Shown here in pieces: positions 1-11,641 of a stretch of DNA of 64,000 bases; position 1 is the stretch's first letter; every line of letters starts with the position of its first letter. Under the pieces are notes generated by a model. That model worked only from the letters and a program-made list of their open reading frames with translations. It searched no databases and was not told the origin of the DNA. The position numbers were made by a program, and so were the translations under genes. The DNA comes from Aeromonas veronii bv. veronii (lineage in GTDB: Bacteria; Pseudomonadota; Gammaproteobacteria; Enterobacterales; Aeromonadaceae), in assembly GCF_000820225.1 (NCBI RefSeq), contig NZ_CDDK01000002.1, forward strand, positions 110,883 through 174,882, read 5' to 3'.

Positions 1-238
1 TATGCAGTTAGGCCCCCCTTGTGTGGCTTATTTGTGCATCAATTTGCACTTTCTTACATTTTTCATCCCTTTTTTCAGCATGGCCGCGCCATATTCTGAC
101 AGTGACGGGGTTAACGAAAGCGGAGTCAAAGGAGCGTCGATTTCAGGATGCGCAGGGAGGAGAGGGCGGGGAAAAGCGAAACGGCACAGCAGAGGGAGAG
201 GGGAGCACAAGGGCGCTCCCCACGGGATGGGGCGGGAT
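1..238. other. Left-edge stretch without a recognised gene
   Basis: Short reading frames here overlap each other and have no family features, so I call none of them. Near the right end a 7-bp hairpin (200-206 pairing with 215-221) lies downstream of ypfN, but no T-run follows on the minus strand, so it is only a weak terminator candidate. Confidence 0.4.
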
Positions 239-381
239 TCAGTCGTCCTCGTCATCCTTCACTTCGCGGATCTTGTCCTTGTAGTTGGGCAACTGCTTCT
301 CCAGCCGTTTCATGTCTTTGATGGCATTGAGAAACAGCCCGAGCAGGAACAGCAGCGGCAACCCTATCCACAGCCAGAGAT

Positions 382-385
<4 letters not shown>
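239..385 (-). CDS. ypfN: YpfN family small membrane protein (UPF0370)
   Basis: A 48-residue protein beginning MNLWLWIGLPLLFLLGLFLN. One N-terminal membrane segment (residues about 3-20) is followed by a charged cytoplasmic tail rich in Lys, Asp and Glu, ending DDEDD. This is the usual size and layout of YpfN, whose function is unknown. The start ATG overlaps the stop of the upstream M15 peptidase gene by four bases (ATGA), so the two are translationally coupled. In E. coli ypfN also follows dapE, which supports the name. It is the last gene of the yffB-dapE operon. Confidence 0.85.
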
Positions 386-2214
<1,829 letters not shown>

Positions 2215-2217
<3 letters not shown>

Positions 2218-2565
2218 ACGGGAGAAGAGGGATTGGTAGTGATCAGCCTTGAAACCCAGGGTCAGTTCGCCGTCACGGTCGAGCAGCGGGCGCTTGATCA
2301 TGGCCGGATGTTCCAGCAGCAGGGCGCGCGCCTTGGCGGTGTCGAGCCCCTGTTTGGCCTCATCCGGCAGGGCGCGGAAGGTGGTACCGCGACTGTTGAG
2401 CAGGGCTTCCCAGCCGAGTTTTGCCAGCCAGCTGTCCAGATCGTCCGGGTTCAGGCCGTCGGCGCGGTGGTCGTGAAAGCGGTAGTCGATACCGGCCTCA
2501 TCCAGCCACTTGCGGGCTTTCTTGATGGTGTCGCAGTTCTTGATGCCATAAAGGGTGATGGCCAT
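2215..2565 (-). CDS. yffB: ArsC/Spx-family reductase YffB
   Basis: A 116-residue thioredoxin-fold protein of the ArsC/Spx family. The N-terminal block LYGIKNCDTIKKA holds the single Cys (residue 11) typical of YffB, which has CxxT rather than the CxxC of classical reductases. Residues RALPDEAKQ and RPLLDRDG correspond to conserved parts of the family fold. E. coli YffB is reported to act in glutathione-dependent thiol chemistry, but its physiological substrate is not settled. It is the first gene of the yffB-dapE-M15-ypfN operon, the same order as in E. coli apart from the inserted peptidase gene. Confidence 0.88.
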
Positions 2566-2883
2566 GGGGAGTCCTTCTCTTGTGTGCGCTGGCCGTGGGC
2601 CGCGTCCCGAAAATCCGAATCAACACAGTGCAAGAGCCCGATTCTGGCATTGTGGCAATCCCATGGCAACGCCGATGGTCCGGCTCGCGGGTTTTACCGG
2701 AACTGGTCACACCTGAACGGCGATTTTGAGATCAAGATCAGAAGCGGTGCGGCGGGTATGCCCGATGGGGCGGTTATTGCGGGAGAAGAGCCGCTTTTGC
2801 AGGAGAAAAAGAGAAAGGGCAAACGCCAGATAGCCAAAACGCGCCAGCGGGCGCGTTTTGGTCGGCATCATCAAGCACCTCAA
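2566..2883. other. Intergenic region between yffB and a small unknown gene
   Basis: This stretch holds the yffB upstream region and the terminator hairpin of the unknown gene that ends at 2884. No coding signal was seen. Reading frames crossing it run through yffB in other frames. Confidence 0.5.
2834..2861 (-). terminator. Strong hairpin after the 104-residue gene
   Basis: A 12-bp stem (2834-2845 with 2850-2861) and a 4-base loop lie directly downstream of the minus-strand gene ending at 2884. The T-run (TTTT) is inside the descending arm, so termination efficiency is uncertain. Confidence 0.6.
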
Positions 2884-3198
2884 TCAGTGCAGGGTGGTCC
2901 ACTCATGGTCAAAGACCCGGGCCCGTTCCCAGGGTGCATCAGGCAGGCTGGAAGAGAGGCCAGTGTATTTGCCCACGTCGTCCACCACGATGGCGGAGAG
3001 GATCGGCAGGTTGTTTTCGGTGCAGTACATGCGGATGCGTTGCAGCAGGGTGCGCAGTTCATCCTGGCACTGCTCCAGCCCGGCCTGCTTGGCCAGTTTG
3101 GAGTAACGAATGGTAGTGCGTTCCTTTGCAGACTCGACGAGGATGTCCCACAGCTTGTAGTCGCAGGTCGAAGCACCTGCGGTGGCTTGGCTTGTCAT
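2884..3198 (-). CDS. Small protein of unknown function (104 aa)
   Basis: I do not recognise this family. The start is the ATG at 3198 preceded by GGAGAG; an upstream extension to 3306 lacks a ribosome site. The protein is soluble, begins MTSQATAGASTCDYKLWDIL, and has a predicted helical segment with LAKQAGLEQCQDELRTLLQR (about residues 37-56) followed by a strand-like ILSAIVVDDV. Cysteines fall near residues 12, 46 and 61. The layout could suit a small nucleic-acid-binding or regulatory protein, but no motif proves it. It is divergent from dcuC, with about 285 bases between them. Confidence 0.7.
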   Translation of the reverse strand: MTSQATAGASTCDYKLWDILVESAKERTTIRYSKLAKQAGLEQCQDELRTLLQRIRMYCTENNLPILSAIVVDDVGKYTGLSSSLPDAPWERARVFDHEWTTLH

Positions 3199-3409
3199 AA
3201 CTCTCTCCGGCGCGAAATGGTCGCTATGTGTCGAAGCGCATCTTCGCCAGTTCGGCGCCGTCATATGTTGATCCAACGCAAAAAAGAGGGGAGTCGCGTC
3301 ACACAATTCCCGGATATGGGGTGATAAAGGTTTTCCGGCAGTTGAAATAACGAAAAATTGTTACATGGCCGACATATTATGCTAATGAATCACGGTGACG
3401 GCACCTTTA

Positions 3410-3423
3410 TTGATAGGGATCAA
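3410..3423 (+). promoter_or_regulatory. Perfect FNR box upstream of dcuC
   Basis: TTGATAGGGATCAA matches the FNR consensus TTGAT-N4-ATCAA at all ten fixed positions. Its centre (3416.5) lies 41.5 bases before position 3458, and TAGATT at 3446-3451 is a plausible -10 for a start there. This is class II activator geometry. It implies anaerobic induction of dcuC. The site match is direct; the transcription start is inferred. Confidence 0.85.
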
Positions 3424-3483
3424 AGGCAAACAGTGGTCAGATCACTAGATTTCGCTCTTCGATAAATTTATCAGGAGTGAATA

Positions 3484-4860
3484 TTGGAACTTTTATTCGT
3501 CTTGCTCGTTCTGGTCGCCGTGGTCTACGGCATTATCAAGGATTACAACCCGCAGGCGGTGCTGGCGCTGGCGGGCATGGCCATTTTTGCAGTGGCCTAC
3601 TGGTTGGGGCTGCACCCCATTCTCCCCGCTGACAAGAGCACCGGCTTCGCCCTGTTCGACCTGTTCGAAGTGTTCAAGGGGATCTTCTCCTACCGCGCGG
3701 CGGGCCTCGGCCTCACCATCATGGCGGTGGCGGGTTTTGCCACCTACATGTCCCATATCGGGGCCTCCCAGGCGCTGGTGCGGGTGGCGGTCAAACCGGT
3801 GGCAGGCATCCAGTCCAGCTACCTGATGCTCTCTATCTGTTATCTGGTGGCGGTCTTTGTCTCCCTGTTCGTTACCTCCGCTACCGGCCTTGGCCTGCTG
3901 TTGATGGTCACCATGTACCCGGTGATGCGCAACCTCGGCATCAGCCCGGCCTCCGCCTGTGGCGTCATCGCTACCTCACAGGCGTTTGAAATTGGCCCGA
4001 CCCAGACCAACGCCATCTTCTCCGCCGGTCAATCCGGCATGGATCCGACCAGCTATTTTGTCGACTACCAGATCTGGCTGGTGGCCCCCATGCTGCTGGT
4101 GACCATGGTGCTGCACTTCTTCTGGCAGCGTCACTGCGATCGCAAGGATGGCTGGGATCCTGCGCTCCATCGTGGCGATCACGCCGAGCTGGACGAGCAG
4201 GGCACCGAGAGCGTGCAGGCGCCCACCTGGTATGCCCTGCTGCCGATCATCCCCTTCGTGCTGATGATGACCTTCTCCAAGCTGCTGGTGAGCGACATCA
4301 AGATGAGCGTGGAGGTGGCCATGCTGCTGTCTGTCTTTATCGGCATGCTGTGCGAGCTGCTGCGTAGCCGCTCGGTGCGTACCGCGTTTGCCGGGCTGTC
4401 GAGCTTCCTCGACGGCATGGGCAAGGTGTTTGGCCCCGTGGTGGCGCTCATCGTCTGTGCCGAGCTGTTTGCCGAATCCCTCAAGGCCATCGGCGCCATC
4501 GATACCCTGCTGCACTCTGCCAGCAATGCCGGTATCGGCAGCGGTCTGATGACGCTGGTGATGGTGGCGCTGATCATGGTGGCGGCGGTCATCATGGGCT
4601 CCGGCAATGCGGCGTTCCTCAGCTTCTCGACCCTGGCTCCGGCGGTGGCAGCCAAGTTTGGCGTACCTGCGGTGACCATGCTGCTGCCGATGCAGCTCGC
4701 TTCCAGTATCGGCCGTACCGTCTCTCCCATCGCGGCTGTGCTGATCGCCTGTGCGGGGATTGCCAAGGTATCGCCCTTTACCGTGGTCAAGCGCACCAGC
4801 GTGCCGATGGCGGGGGCGCTGGTGACGGCGTTGACCCTCAACTATCTGCTGTTTATGTAG
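3484..4860 (+). CDS. dcuC: Anaerobic C4-dicarboxylate transporter DcuC
   Basis: A 458-residue inner-membrane carrier with about 12 hydrophobic segments. It is close in length to E. coli DcuC (about 461) and shows DcuC-family blocks such as SATGLGLLLMVTMYP and GSGNAAFLSF. In E. coli DcuC exports succinate during fermentation and can exchange or take up fumarate, malate and aspartate. The start is an unusual TTG at 3484: AGGAG at 3473-3477 sits six bases ahead, and no in-frame ATG fits as well. An FNR box upstream predicts anaerobic expression. A separate dcuB lies at 7.1-8.4 kb. Confidence 0.9.
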   Translation: MELLFVLLVLVAVVYGIIKDYNPQAVLALAGMAIFAVAYWLGLHPILPADKSTGFALFDLFEVFKGIFSYRAAGLGLTIMAVAGFATYMSHIGASQALVRVAVKPVAGIQSSYLMLSICYLVAVFVSLFVTSATGLGLLLMVTMYPVMRNLGISPASACGVIATSQAFEIGPTQTNAIFSAGQSGMDPTSYFVDYQIWLVAPMLLVTMVLHFFWQRHCDRKDGWDPALHRGDHAELDEQGTESVQAPTWYALLPIIPFVLMMTFSKLLVSDIKMSVEVAMLLSVFIGMLCELLRSRSVRTAFAGLSSFLDGMGKVFGPVVALIVCAELFAESLKAIGAIDTLLHSASNAGIGSGLMTLVMVALIMVAAVIMGSGNAAFLSFSTLAPAVAAKFGVPAVTMLLPMQLASSIGRTVSPIAAVLIACAGIAKVSPFTVVKRTSVPMAGALVTALTLNYLLFM

Positions 4861-4994
4861 TGATGTGGGTTATGTAGTGGTGTTTGGAATTTACCGGTCG
4901 GGCGGGTAGCATGGCTGCCCGCCTTTTTCTCACTGTGTCGCTTTGTTGCAATAGACGATCGGCCATCAACGCTGATTGTTGCATGGAGAAGATA

Positions 4995-6134
4995 ATGACA
5001 GTTGTAAAGAGCCCGTTTTCCCTCGATAGCTATCTGGCCGATCTGGCCCCGCTCATCAACCTCGATTGCGGTACTCGCACCCCGGCCGGGGTGGCGAAAG
5101 TGGCCGACATCATGACCGAGAAATATGAGGCCATCGGCTGGCAGGTGACTCGCCACCAGTTTGCTGCCGAGTGCGGCCCCTGCCTCGAGGCAACCAATGC
5201 GCCGGGTGCCGATCACTACGATGTGATGCTGTGCGGCCACATGGATACCGTCTTCCCCGAGGGGACGGCGGCCAAGCGCCCGCTGAAAATCGAAGGCAAT
5301 CAAGCCTTTGGTCCCGGTGTGTCGGACATGAAGAGCGGCCTGCTCTCTATCTGGTATGCCCTCAAAGAGATGGATCCGGCATTGCTTGCCAAGCTCAAGG
5401 TGCTGGTCTGCTACAACTGCGACGAAGAGATTGGCTCCCCCTGGTCGAAAGATTGGCTGGTGGAGAAGGCCAAACAGAGCGGCTGCGTGCTGGTGGCCGA
5501 GGCAGCCCGTCCCAACGGGGATCTCATCAGCGCCCGCAAGGGCAATGCCAAGTACCGCATCACCTTCCACGGCAAGGCCTCCCACGCCGGTTCGGCGCTG
5601 ACCGAAGGGATCTCTGCCATCACCGAGCTGGCGCATTGGGTGCTGGCCATCAACGAGCAGGTCAACATGACCACGGGCACCACCATGAACGTCGGCGTGG
5701 TACAGGGCGGCACCGGTGTCAACGTGGTGCCGGACTTTGCCGAGGCGATCGTGGATTTGCGCTTCTGGAGTAACGAAGAGGCTGCTGCGGTGCACGACCG
5801 GCTCACCTTTATGGCCAACAACCCCTTCCTCGCGGGTTGTCGGGTCGAGGTGGATCGCCAGACCTTCAAGCCGGCGATGCGCCCGAGCGGTGACACCGAG
5901 GCGCTGATGGCGCTGGTGGAGGCGGCAGCCAAGGAGGAGGGGATCCCCTTCAACTGGCTGGAGGCCGGTGGCGGCTCGGATGCCAACTTCACCGCCGCCG
6001 CGGGGGTGCCGTCGCTGGATGGTTTCGGCCCCATGGGCGGCGGTTTCCACTCGGAGGCGGAATTCCTGCTGCTGGAGAGCATCGAGCCGCGCATCCGCCT
6101 GTTGCAGCGGGTGCTGGGCAAGTTGGTGAAATAA
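4995..6134 (+). CDS. M20 family zinc metallopeptidase, carboxypeptidase G2-like
   Basis: A 379-residue M20 peptidase. Metal and catalytic blocks are LCGHMDTVFP (His-x-Asp, residues about 79-88), GPGVSDMKSG (bridging Asp, about 104-113), YNCDEEIGS (catalytic Glu pair, about 143-151), EAARPNG, and HSEAE near the C terminus (last His). The central GKASHAGSALTEG block is the dimerisation or substrate domain signature seen in glutamate carboxypeptidase (CPG2) relatives. It probably removes a C-terminal amino acid from a folate, peptide or acyl conjugate; the substrate cannot be told from sequence. No signal peptide is evident, so it is predicted cytoplasmic. I chose the ATG with GGAGAA six bases upstream over the ATG at 4983. 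Confidence 0.85.
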   Translation: MTVVKSPFSLDSYLADLAPLINLDCGTRTPAGVAKVADIMTEKYEAIGWQVTRHQFAAECGPCLEATNAPGADHYDVMLCGHMDTVFPEGTAAKRPLKIEGNQAFGPGVSDMKSGLLSIWYALKEMDPALLAKLKVLVCYNCDEEIGSPWSKDWLVEKAKQSGCVLVAEAARPNGDLISARKGNAKYRITFHGKASHAGSALTEGISAITELAHWVLAINEQVNMTTGTTMNVGVVQGGTGVNVVPDFAEAIVDLRFWSNEEAAAVHDRLTFMANNPFLAGCRVEVDRQTFKPAMRPSGDTEALMALVEAAAKEEGIPFNWLEAGGGSDANFTAAAGVPSLDGFGPMGGGFHSEAEFLLLESIEPRIRLLQRVLGKLVK

Positions 6135-6193
6135 ACTGGTTTATCCCTTGTTCGGGTCGCCATGGCCCGTTCAAAACTGGTCCGCTCAAATCC

Positions 6194-6223
6194 AAACGGG
6201 AGGCTGTTGCCTCCCGTTTTTTT
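6194..6223 (+). terminator. Rho-independent terminator after the M20 peptidase
   Basis: A 10-bp stem (6194-6203 with 6210-6219), a 6-base loop CTGTTG, and a T-run to 6223. Confidence 0.92.
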
Positions 6224-6271
6224 ATCTCGATTTTTCGCGCGCTAAGTGAGTTGGCTGCTTGCTTGAGGCCG

Positions 6272-6928
6272 TTACCCCTGCGGTTCGGCCAGATAGGCCA
6301 GGTGATCCTGGCGCGCCACCAGCCAGCCATCGAGGCGCAGCGGGGCGGCAAAGCCCGGGCCGTCGGTCACCATGGTGTGGTACTCCCCCTGCTCGCCGCT
6401 GGCATCGAAGCCCTCGCGCTCGGCCAGTTGTTGCAACTCGGCGAGGGTGGCGGCATCGAGGGTGCGCCCAGTCCACTCGGGGGCCAGTACCCGGGTATCG
6501 ACGCAGGAGAGGTGGGCGACGATGCCGCGTGCCAGCAGATCCGCCAGCAGTGCCTCGCGGGAGAGTTGCCAGAGCGGCGTATGCACGGTGATACCAAGCG
6601 GGCGGCAGCGCTCGCGGATCCAGTTAGGCGCACCGCCCACGTTGTCGATATCGCCGGTCACCACCCCATCGAGTTGCCACTCCTCTTTGAGCCGTGCCAG
6701 TGCCCGCTCATAACCGAGACCGAACGGCGCTTCTATGGTGACCAGCAGATGGGGCAGCCCGAGGGCTTCCGCCTGACGGCGCACCAGCGGCAAGGGGTGA
6801 GCGAGAAATCGGGGTTCTGGCGGCGCAAAGGTGGCCAGTGCCACCACCTGATGGCCCGCTTGGCGGGCATGACAGAGGGCCAGCATGGCATCTTTGCCAC
6901 CGCTCCAGAGCAGGATGACGCGAGACAT
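6272..6928 (-). CDS. PP-loop ATPase, diphthine-ammonia ligase (Dph6)-like
   Basis: A 218-residue protein with an N-terminal PP-loop, LLWSGGKDAMLAL (residues about 6-18), the ATP-pyrophosphate motif of N-type ATPases. The rest matches the ATP_bind_4 (Dph6/MJ0570) family, including VVTGDIDNVGG, CRPLGITVHTPLW and a C-terminal GEYHTMVTDGP. Archaeal and eukaryotic Dph6 makes the amide of diphthamide on elongation factor 2, a modification bacteria lack, so the bacterial substrate is unknown. It is a monocistronic gene between a + strand terminator and the dcuB terminator. Confidence 0.82.
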   Translation of the reverse strand: MSRVILLWSGGKDAMLALCHARQAGHQVVALATFAPPEPRFLAHPLPLVRRQAEALGLPHLLVTIEAPFGLGYERALARLKEEWQLDGVVTGDIDNVGGAPNWIRERCRPLGITVHTPLWQLSREALLADLLARGIVAHLSCVDTRVLAPEWTGRTLDAATLAELQQLAEREGFDASGEQGEYHTMVTDGPGFAAPLRLDGWLVARQDHLAYLAEPQG

Positions 6929-7041
6929 GGATGAGATTCCGATGGTGAACGAGGAGGCATGCTACCCAGCGGCGGGGGCAGAGGTAAAGGCATGGTGTCC
7001 GGAAATGGCGGCGGGGAAGTGGTTGAGGTAACTGAGCGGGG

Positions 7042-7071
7042 AAAAAAGCAGGCCCCCGAAGCGGGGGCCTG
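7042..7071 (-). terminator. Rho-independent terminator of dcuB
   Basis: On the minus strand a GC-rich 10-bp stem (7062-7071 with 7049-7058) has a 3-base loop and is followed after one base by six T residues. Confidence 0.92.
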
Positions 7072-7102
7072 TATTGCAATAGCGTGGTAAACGCCGCTGC
7101 GA

Positions 7103-8446
7103 TTAGAGCAGGATGCTGGTGAGGATAAAGCCCAGCGAGCAGGAGGTCACCACCCCGATCAGCCCCGGAATGATGAAGCTGTGGTTGATGATGAACTTGC
7201 CGATGCGGGTGGTGCCGGAGCGGTCGAAACCGATACAGGCCAGGTCGCTCGGGTAGGTCGGCAGCACGAAGTAGCCGTAGCTCGCCGGCAGGAAGGCGAT
7301 CAGCAGCTTCGGCTCGACACCCAGCGCCAGACCCATGGGGGCGATGGCGGTGAGGGCGGCGGCCTGGCTGTTTACCAGCTTGGAGATGAGGAAGAGCACC
7401 AGGGCGTAGGTCCAGGGCTGGGCCTGTACCACATGGGCCAGAGTCTCTTTGAGCAGCGGCATGTGAGCCTGGAAGAAGGTCTCACTCATCCATGCCACCC
7501 CGAATACGGAGAAGATGGCGACCATGCCTGCCTTGAAGACGGCACCGTTGGCGATCTCGCCCGGCTTGACCTTGCAGCGCATCAGGATGATGGCACCGGC
7601 GATCAGCATCATCATCTGGATCACCAGGTTCATGGAGAGCGGGCCAGTTTTGTCCTTGATGGTGAACACCGGACGCAGACCTTCGTTGGCACCGAGCAAT
7701 ACCACGGCAGCGATGGCGGCGAAGAAGATCCAGGTAGACCAGTAGGCCTCTTTCGGGAACTTGGTGTTGAGCAGGGTTTCACCACCGCCGTAGATGAAGG
7801 CACGCTGCTCCGGATCTTTGATCTTGGCCTGGAACTCTTCGTCCTTGTCCAGATCCTTGCCGCGACGCAGGCTCCACAGGGCTGCCACGATGACACCGGT
7901 CAGGGAGGAGGGGATGGCGATCATCAGGATGTCGAGCAGGCCGTAAGCCTGACCGATACCATGACCGGCCGCCAGAATGGAGACCATGGAGACCACGGCA
8001 ACGGAGACCGGGGAGGCGCAGATGGCCATCTGGGAGGCAACGGAGGCCACTGCCATCGGGCGCTCGGGACGGATGTTCTTCTGCAGCGCGATGTCAGCGA
8101 TGATGGGGAACATGGTGTAGACCACGTGGCCGGTACCGCACAGGAAGGTGAGGGTCCAGGTCGTGAGCGGCGCCAGGATAGTGATGTATTGCGGGTGACG
8201 GCGCAGCAGACGCTCGGCCACTTGCATCATCAGGTTGAGGCCACCGGCAGTCTGCAGGGTGGCGGCACAGCCGATCACCGCCAGAATGGTCAGCATTACC
8301 TGAACAGGCGGTTCGCCCGGCACCAGGCCGAAGACGAAGGTCAGCAGGAAGAGACCGATACCACTGATGAGACCGAGTCCCATGCCCCCAAAGCGGGTAC
8401 CCAGCAGCAAGCAGCCGAGTACCACTAAAAATTCCATCAAGATCAT
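7103..8446 (-). CDS. dcuB: Anaerobic C4-dicarboxylate transporter DcuB
   Basis: A 447-residue carrier of the DcuA/DcuB family with about 10-12 membrane segments. Strong family blocks are LLRRHPQYITILAP, LCGTGHVVYT, ASPVSVAVVSMVS, RGKDLDKDEEFQ and LPTYPSDLACIGFDRSGTT. It resembles DcuB more than DcuA in the RGKDLDKDEEF loop. The expected role is fumarate/succinate antiport for anaerobic fumarate respiration. The start at 8446 has AGG upstream; a second ATG three codons later (8437) is an alternative. An FNR-like box lies upstream. The gene stands alone: no fumarase or DcuSR genes adjoin it. Confidence 0.92.
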   Translation of the reverse strand: MILMEFLVVLGCLLLGTRFGGMGLGLISGIGLFLLTFVFGLVPGEPPVQVMLTILAVIGCAATLQTAGGLNLMMQVAERLLRRHPQYITILAPLTTWTLTFLCGTGHVVYTMFPIIADIALQKNIRPERPMAVASVASQMAICASPVSVAVVSMVSILAAGHGIGQAYGLLDILMIAIPSSLTGVIVAALWSLRRGKDLDKDEEFQAKIKDPEQRAFIYGGGETLLNTKFPKEAYWSTWIFFAAIAAVVLLGANEGLRPVFTIKDKTGPLSMNLVIQMMMLIAGAIILMRCKVKPGEIANGAVFKAGMVAIFSVFGVAWMSETFFQAHMPLLKETLAHVVQAQPWTYALVLFLISKLVNSQAAALTAIAPMGLALGVEPKLLIAFLPASYGYFVLPTYPSDLACIGFDRSGTTRIGKFIINHSFIIPGLIGVVTSCSLGFILTSILL

Positions 8447-8570
8447 TCCGTTACCTCGTGTGATTCAACCCATATTGCCGCGGGTAGCCTGAACCATGAA
8501 TTGTCATTGTCTGTTTTATTTAGCCCAAAAGGGTTAGTTGCTATTCTGCTCCCCTGAAAAAGTGAAAAAA

Positions 8571-8584
8571 TTGAGTTACTTCAA
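8571..8584 (-). promoter_or_regulatory. FNR-like box upstream of dcuB
   Basis: TTGAGTTACTTCAA matches the TTGAT-N4-ATCAA consensus at eight of ten positions. On the minus strand its centre lies 41.5 bases ahead of position 8536, where CAGAAT (8543-8548, reverse strand) can serve as a -10. The agreement with the dcuC site geometry supports the call. Confidence 0.6.
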
Positions 8585-8764
8585 TAACTCGATGAATTTT
8601 TGATTAAACCACTTAAAAACCACGTACTAACAAAAACATTATTTTTGTCACCAAGTGGTATCACTCGGGGCCAAGCCATCCGGTGGTCATGGTGGCAGCA
8701 CAGAGCGGCAACAGGGCTGCAGGGGAGGGGCATAAAAAGGGCTCGATGGCGGCAGAATAGGGTG

Positions 8765-8790
8765 AAAAAGCCAGCGCTCAGGCTATTTTT
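8765..8790 (-). terminator. Probable terminator of the 8.8-kb binding-protein gene
   Basis: Minus-strand hairpin with an AGCC/GGCT core stem and five following T residues; there is one mismatch in the outer A/T pairs. Confidence 0.6.
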
Positions 8791-8820
8791 GCCAGCAAGG
8801 GCTGACTTCAGCGGGTTGGC

Positions 8821-9576
8821 TCACTTGGCCGCAGGTGCTTGCTGCAGATAGCGGCGCTGATAATCCTCGCTCAGCTTGGCAATATCCAATCTGGCAATGG
8901 CCTGCGCCACCCGTTGCTGCAACGCCTGCTGATCGGGGCGAAACATGATGTGCAGGCTCTTGTGTTCGAGGATCTTCGGGTGAAATTGCAATCCGGCGCT
9001 GCTCAGCTTGCGATCATGGTTGATGAGCCAGTGGAAGACATCCCGATCGATCACCGCCAGATCGAGCCGGTCGCGCTGCAATTTGCGCAGGTTGAGCAGG
9101 TCCGCATCGACGGCGGCAGTGTTGAGGCGCTTGCTGGCCATCAGAGCATCGAATTCCTGGGTGTTGACGTACGCCTCCACCACGCCGATCCGGTAGGGGG
9201 CGAGATCCGTGAGCTGCTGCCAGGGGATGGGGGGGCCTGAGCGCTGCGCCATGCCCAGCACGCTGTCGCCCACGCTGGGGGAGCTGCGCCACAGGGTGGG
9301 CAGGGTGTCGGAGAGGTACTCGGGAAAATAGCCGCTATAAGGCTGGGTCGGGTCGGCCGCCAGGCGCACTGCCCGCTGCCAGGGGTAGAAGTCGAACGTC
9401 ACTTCCAGTCCCGCTTCGGCAAAGGCGCGTTTGACAATATGACCGGTGAGGCCGCCATCGGGCAGGCTCTGGCTGGTGTAGGGGGGCCACTCCAGGGTGG
9501 TCAGACGAACGGGCTCGGCCCACAGTTGAACAGGCATGCAGGACAGCAGTAGCGAGAGCAGCAGGCGATATCCCAT
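8821..9576 (-). CDS. Periplasmic solute-binding protein, family 3-like
   Basis: A 251-residue protein with a signal peptide (MGYRLLLSLLLSCMPVQLWA, cleavage after Ala20) and a type II periplasmic binding fold. The LTTLEWPPYTS start strand, a FYPWQRA block near residue 63, and the two-lobed length of about 230 mature residues fit the SBP_bac_3 superfamily, which binds polar amino acids in well-known members. No ABC permease or ATPase adjoins it, so the ligand and the transporter are unknown. Such orphan binding proteins in Vibrio and Aeromonas often serve sensors or remain unassigned. It follows asnS on the same strand, but a terminator lies between them. Confidence 0.78.
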   Translation of the reverse strand: MGYRLLLSLLLSCMPVQLWAEPVRLTTLEWPPYTSQSLPDGGLTGHIVKRAFAEAGLEVTFDFYPWQRAVRLAADPTQPYSGYFPEYLSDTLPTLWRSSPSVGDSVLGMAQRSGPPIPWQQLTDLAPYRIGVVEAYVNTQEFDALMASKRLNTAAVDADLLNLRKLQRDRLDLAVIDRDVFHWLINHDRKLSSAGLQFHPKILEHKSLHIMFRPDQQALQQRVAQAIARLDIAKLSEDYQRRYLQQAPAAK

Positions 9577-9632
9577 AGGCGACGAGTTCCTTGTGCCGGT
9601 TGATCCTGAGTATCACCCATAACGGTGACAAT

Positions 9633-9660
9633 AAAAAAGCCGACCTACAGGTCGGCTTTT
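9633..9660. terminator. Terminator downstream of asnS
   Basis: A 12-bp stem (9635-9646 with 9649-9660) rich in A/T at the base and GC inside; T residues follow on the minus strand. It is nearly symmetric. Confidence 0.88.
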
Positions 9661-9686
9661 GCAATGCAGTGGCAAGATGCCGCTGA

Positions 9687-11087
<1,401 letters not shown>

Positions 11088-11218
11088 CGAAATATTGTCT
11101 CCAGCTTGTTCTTGCAGCGCTATTTGCAACACTAGGGAGTCTGGCCCGGGCACAGATGGCCCACCATGGCAGACTAAGCCGTCAATCTTACCCGCGCGGG
11201 TTTGATAAACAAGCAAAA

Positions 11219-11632
11219 ATGTCGGACTCTGGTGGGGTTTTCGGCATGGTTCACTCAACAAGAGTGTCACGGGCGCAGGAGAGGTGGGTGAAAGATCGGC
11301 GGCATGGGCCAGATTGGCTGACACGGGTGTTGCAGGGGCTGGTGATGCTCTGCTGGGGCGGCTTTATCGTGCTGCTCTCCCTTTACCACTATGCCCGGCC
11401 CGAAATTGCCTACGGTTTTCTGGTCTATGGCGGGATCGAGGTGCGCGATTATTGGGACCCGTCCCTTACCCCCTGGCTGGTCTACGGGCTCTGGAGCTGC
11501 TGCGCCCTGACGCTGGCGGTGTTGCTGCTGGAGCGCAAGCGCAGCCGCCGTCAGGATGACTCCCGGCATGTCAATCTGGCCATCCTGCTATTGGTGCTGA
11601 TCGCCAGCTTGCTCTTCTACTACGTCGGTTAA
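11219..11632 (+). CDS. Small inner-membrane protein of unknown function
   Basis: A protein of about 137 residues with three hydrophobic segments: [39 protein letters not shown] and [18 protein letters not shown] at the C terminus. The N terminus is basic and soluble ([18 protein letters not shown]). I do not recognise the family. Two starts are possible: ATG 11219 and ATG 11246, the latter preceded by GGTGGGG. The gene is divergent from asnS and ends nine bases before the end of the convergent HAMP-sensor gene. Confidence 0.65.
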   Translation: MSDSGGVFGMVHSTRVSRAQERWVKDRRHGPDWLTRVLQGLVMLCWGGFIVLLSLYHYARPEIAYGFLVYGGIEVRDYWDPSLTPWLVYGLWSCCALTLAVLLLERKRSRRQDDSRHVNLAILLLVLIASLLFYYVG

Positions 11633-11641
11633 GCGTTCGTC

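Larger units (their letters stand above)
8447..8820. other. Intergenic region upstream of dcuB
   Basis: This region holds the dcuB promoter with its FNR-like box near 8571-8584, an inverted repeat GAGTTA (8573-8578) / TAACTC (8585-8590), and at its right end the terminator of the binding-protein gene. An 83-codon frame here (8600-8851) overlaps that neighbouring gene, has no ribosome site, and is not called. Confidence 0.5.

Noticed and set aside
8600-8851. An 83-codon frame in the dcuB upstream gap
   Set aside because: It overlaps the end of the binding-protein gene and has no ribosome site or family features.
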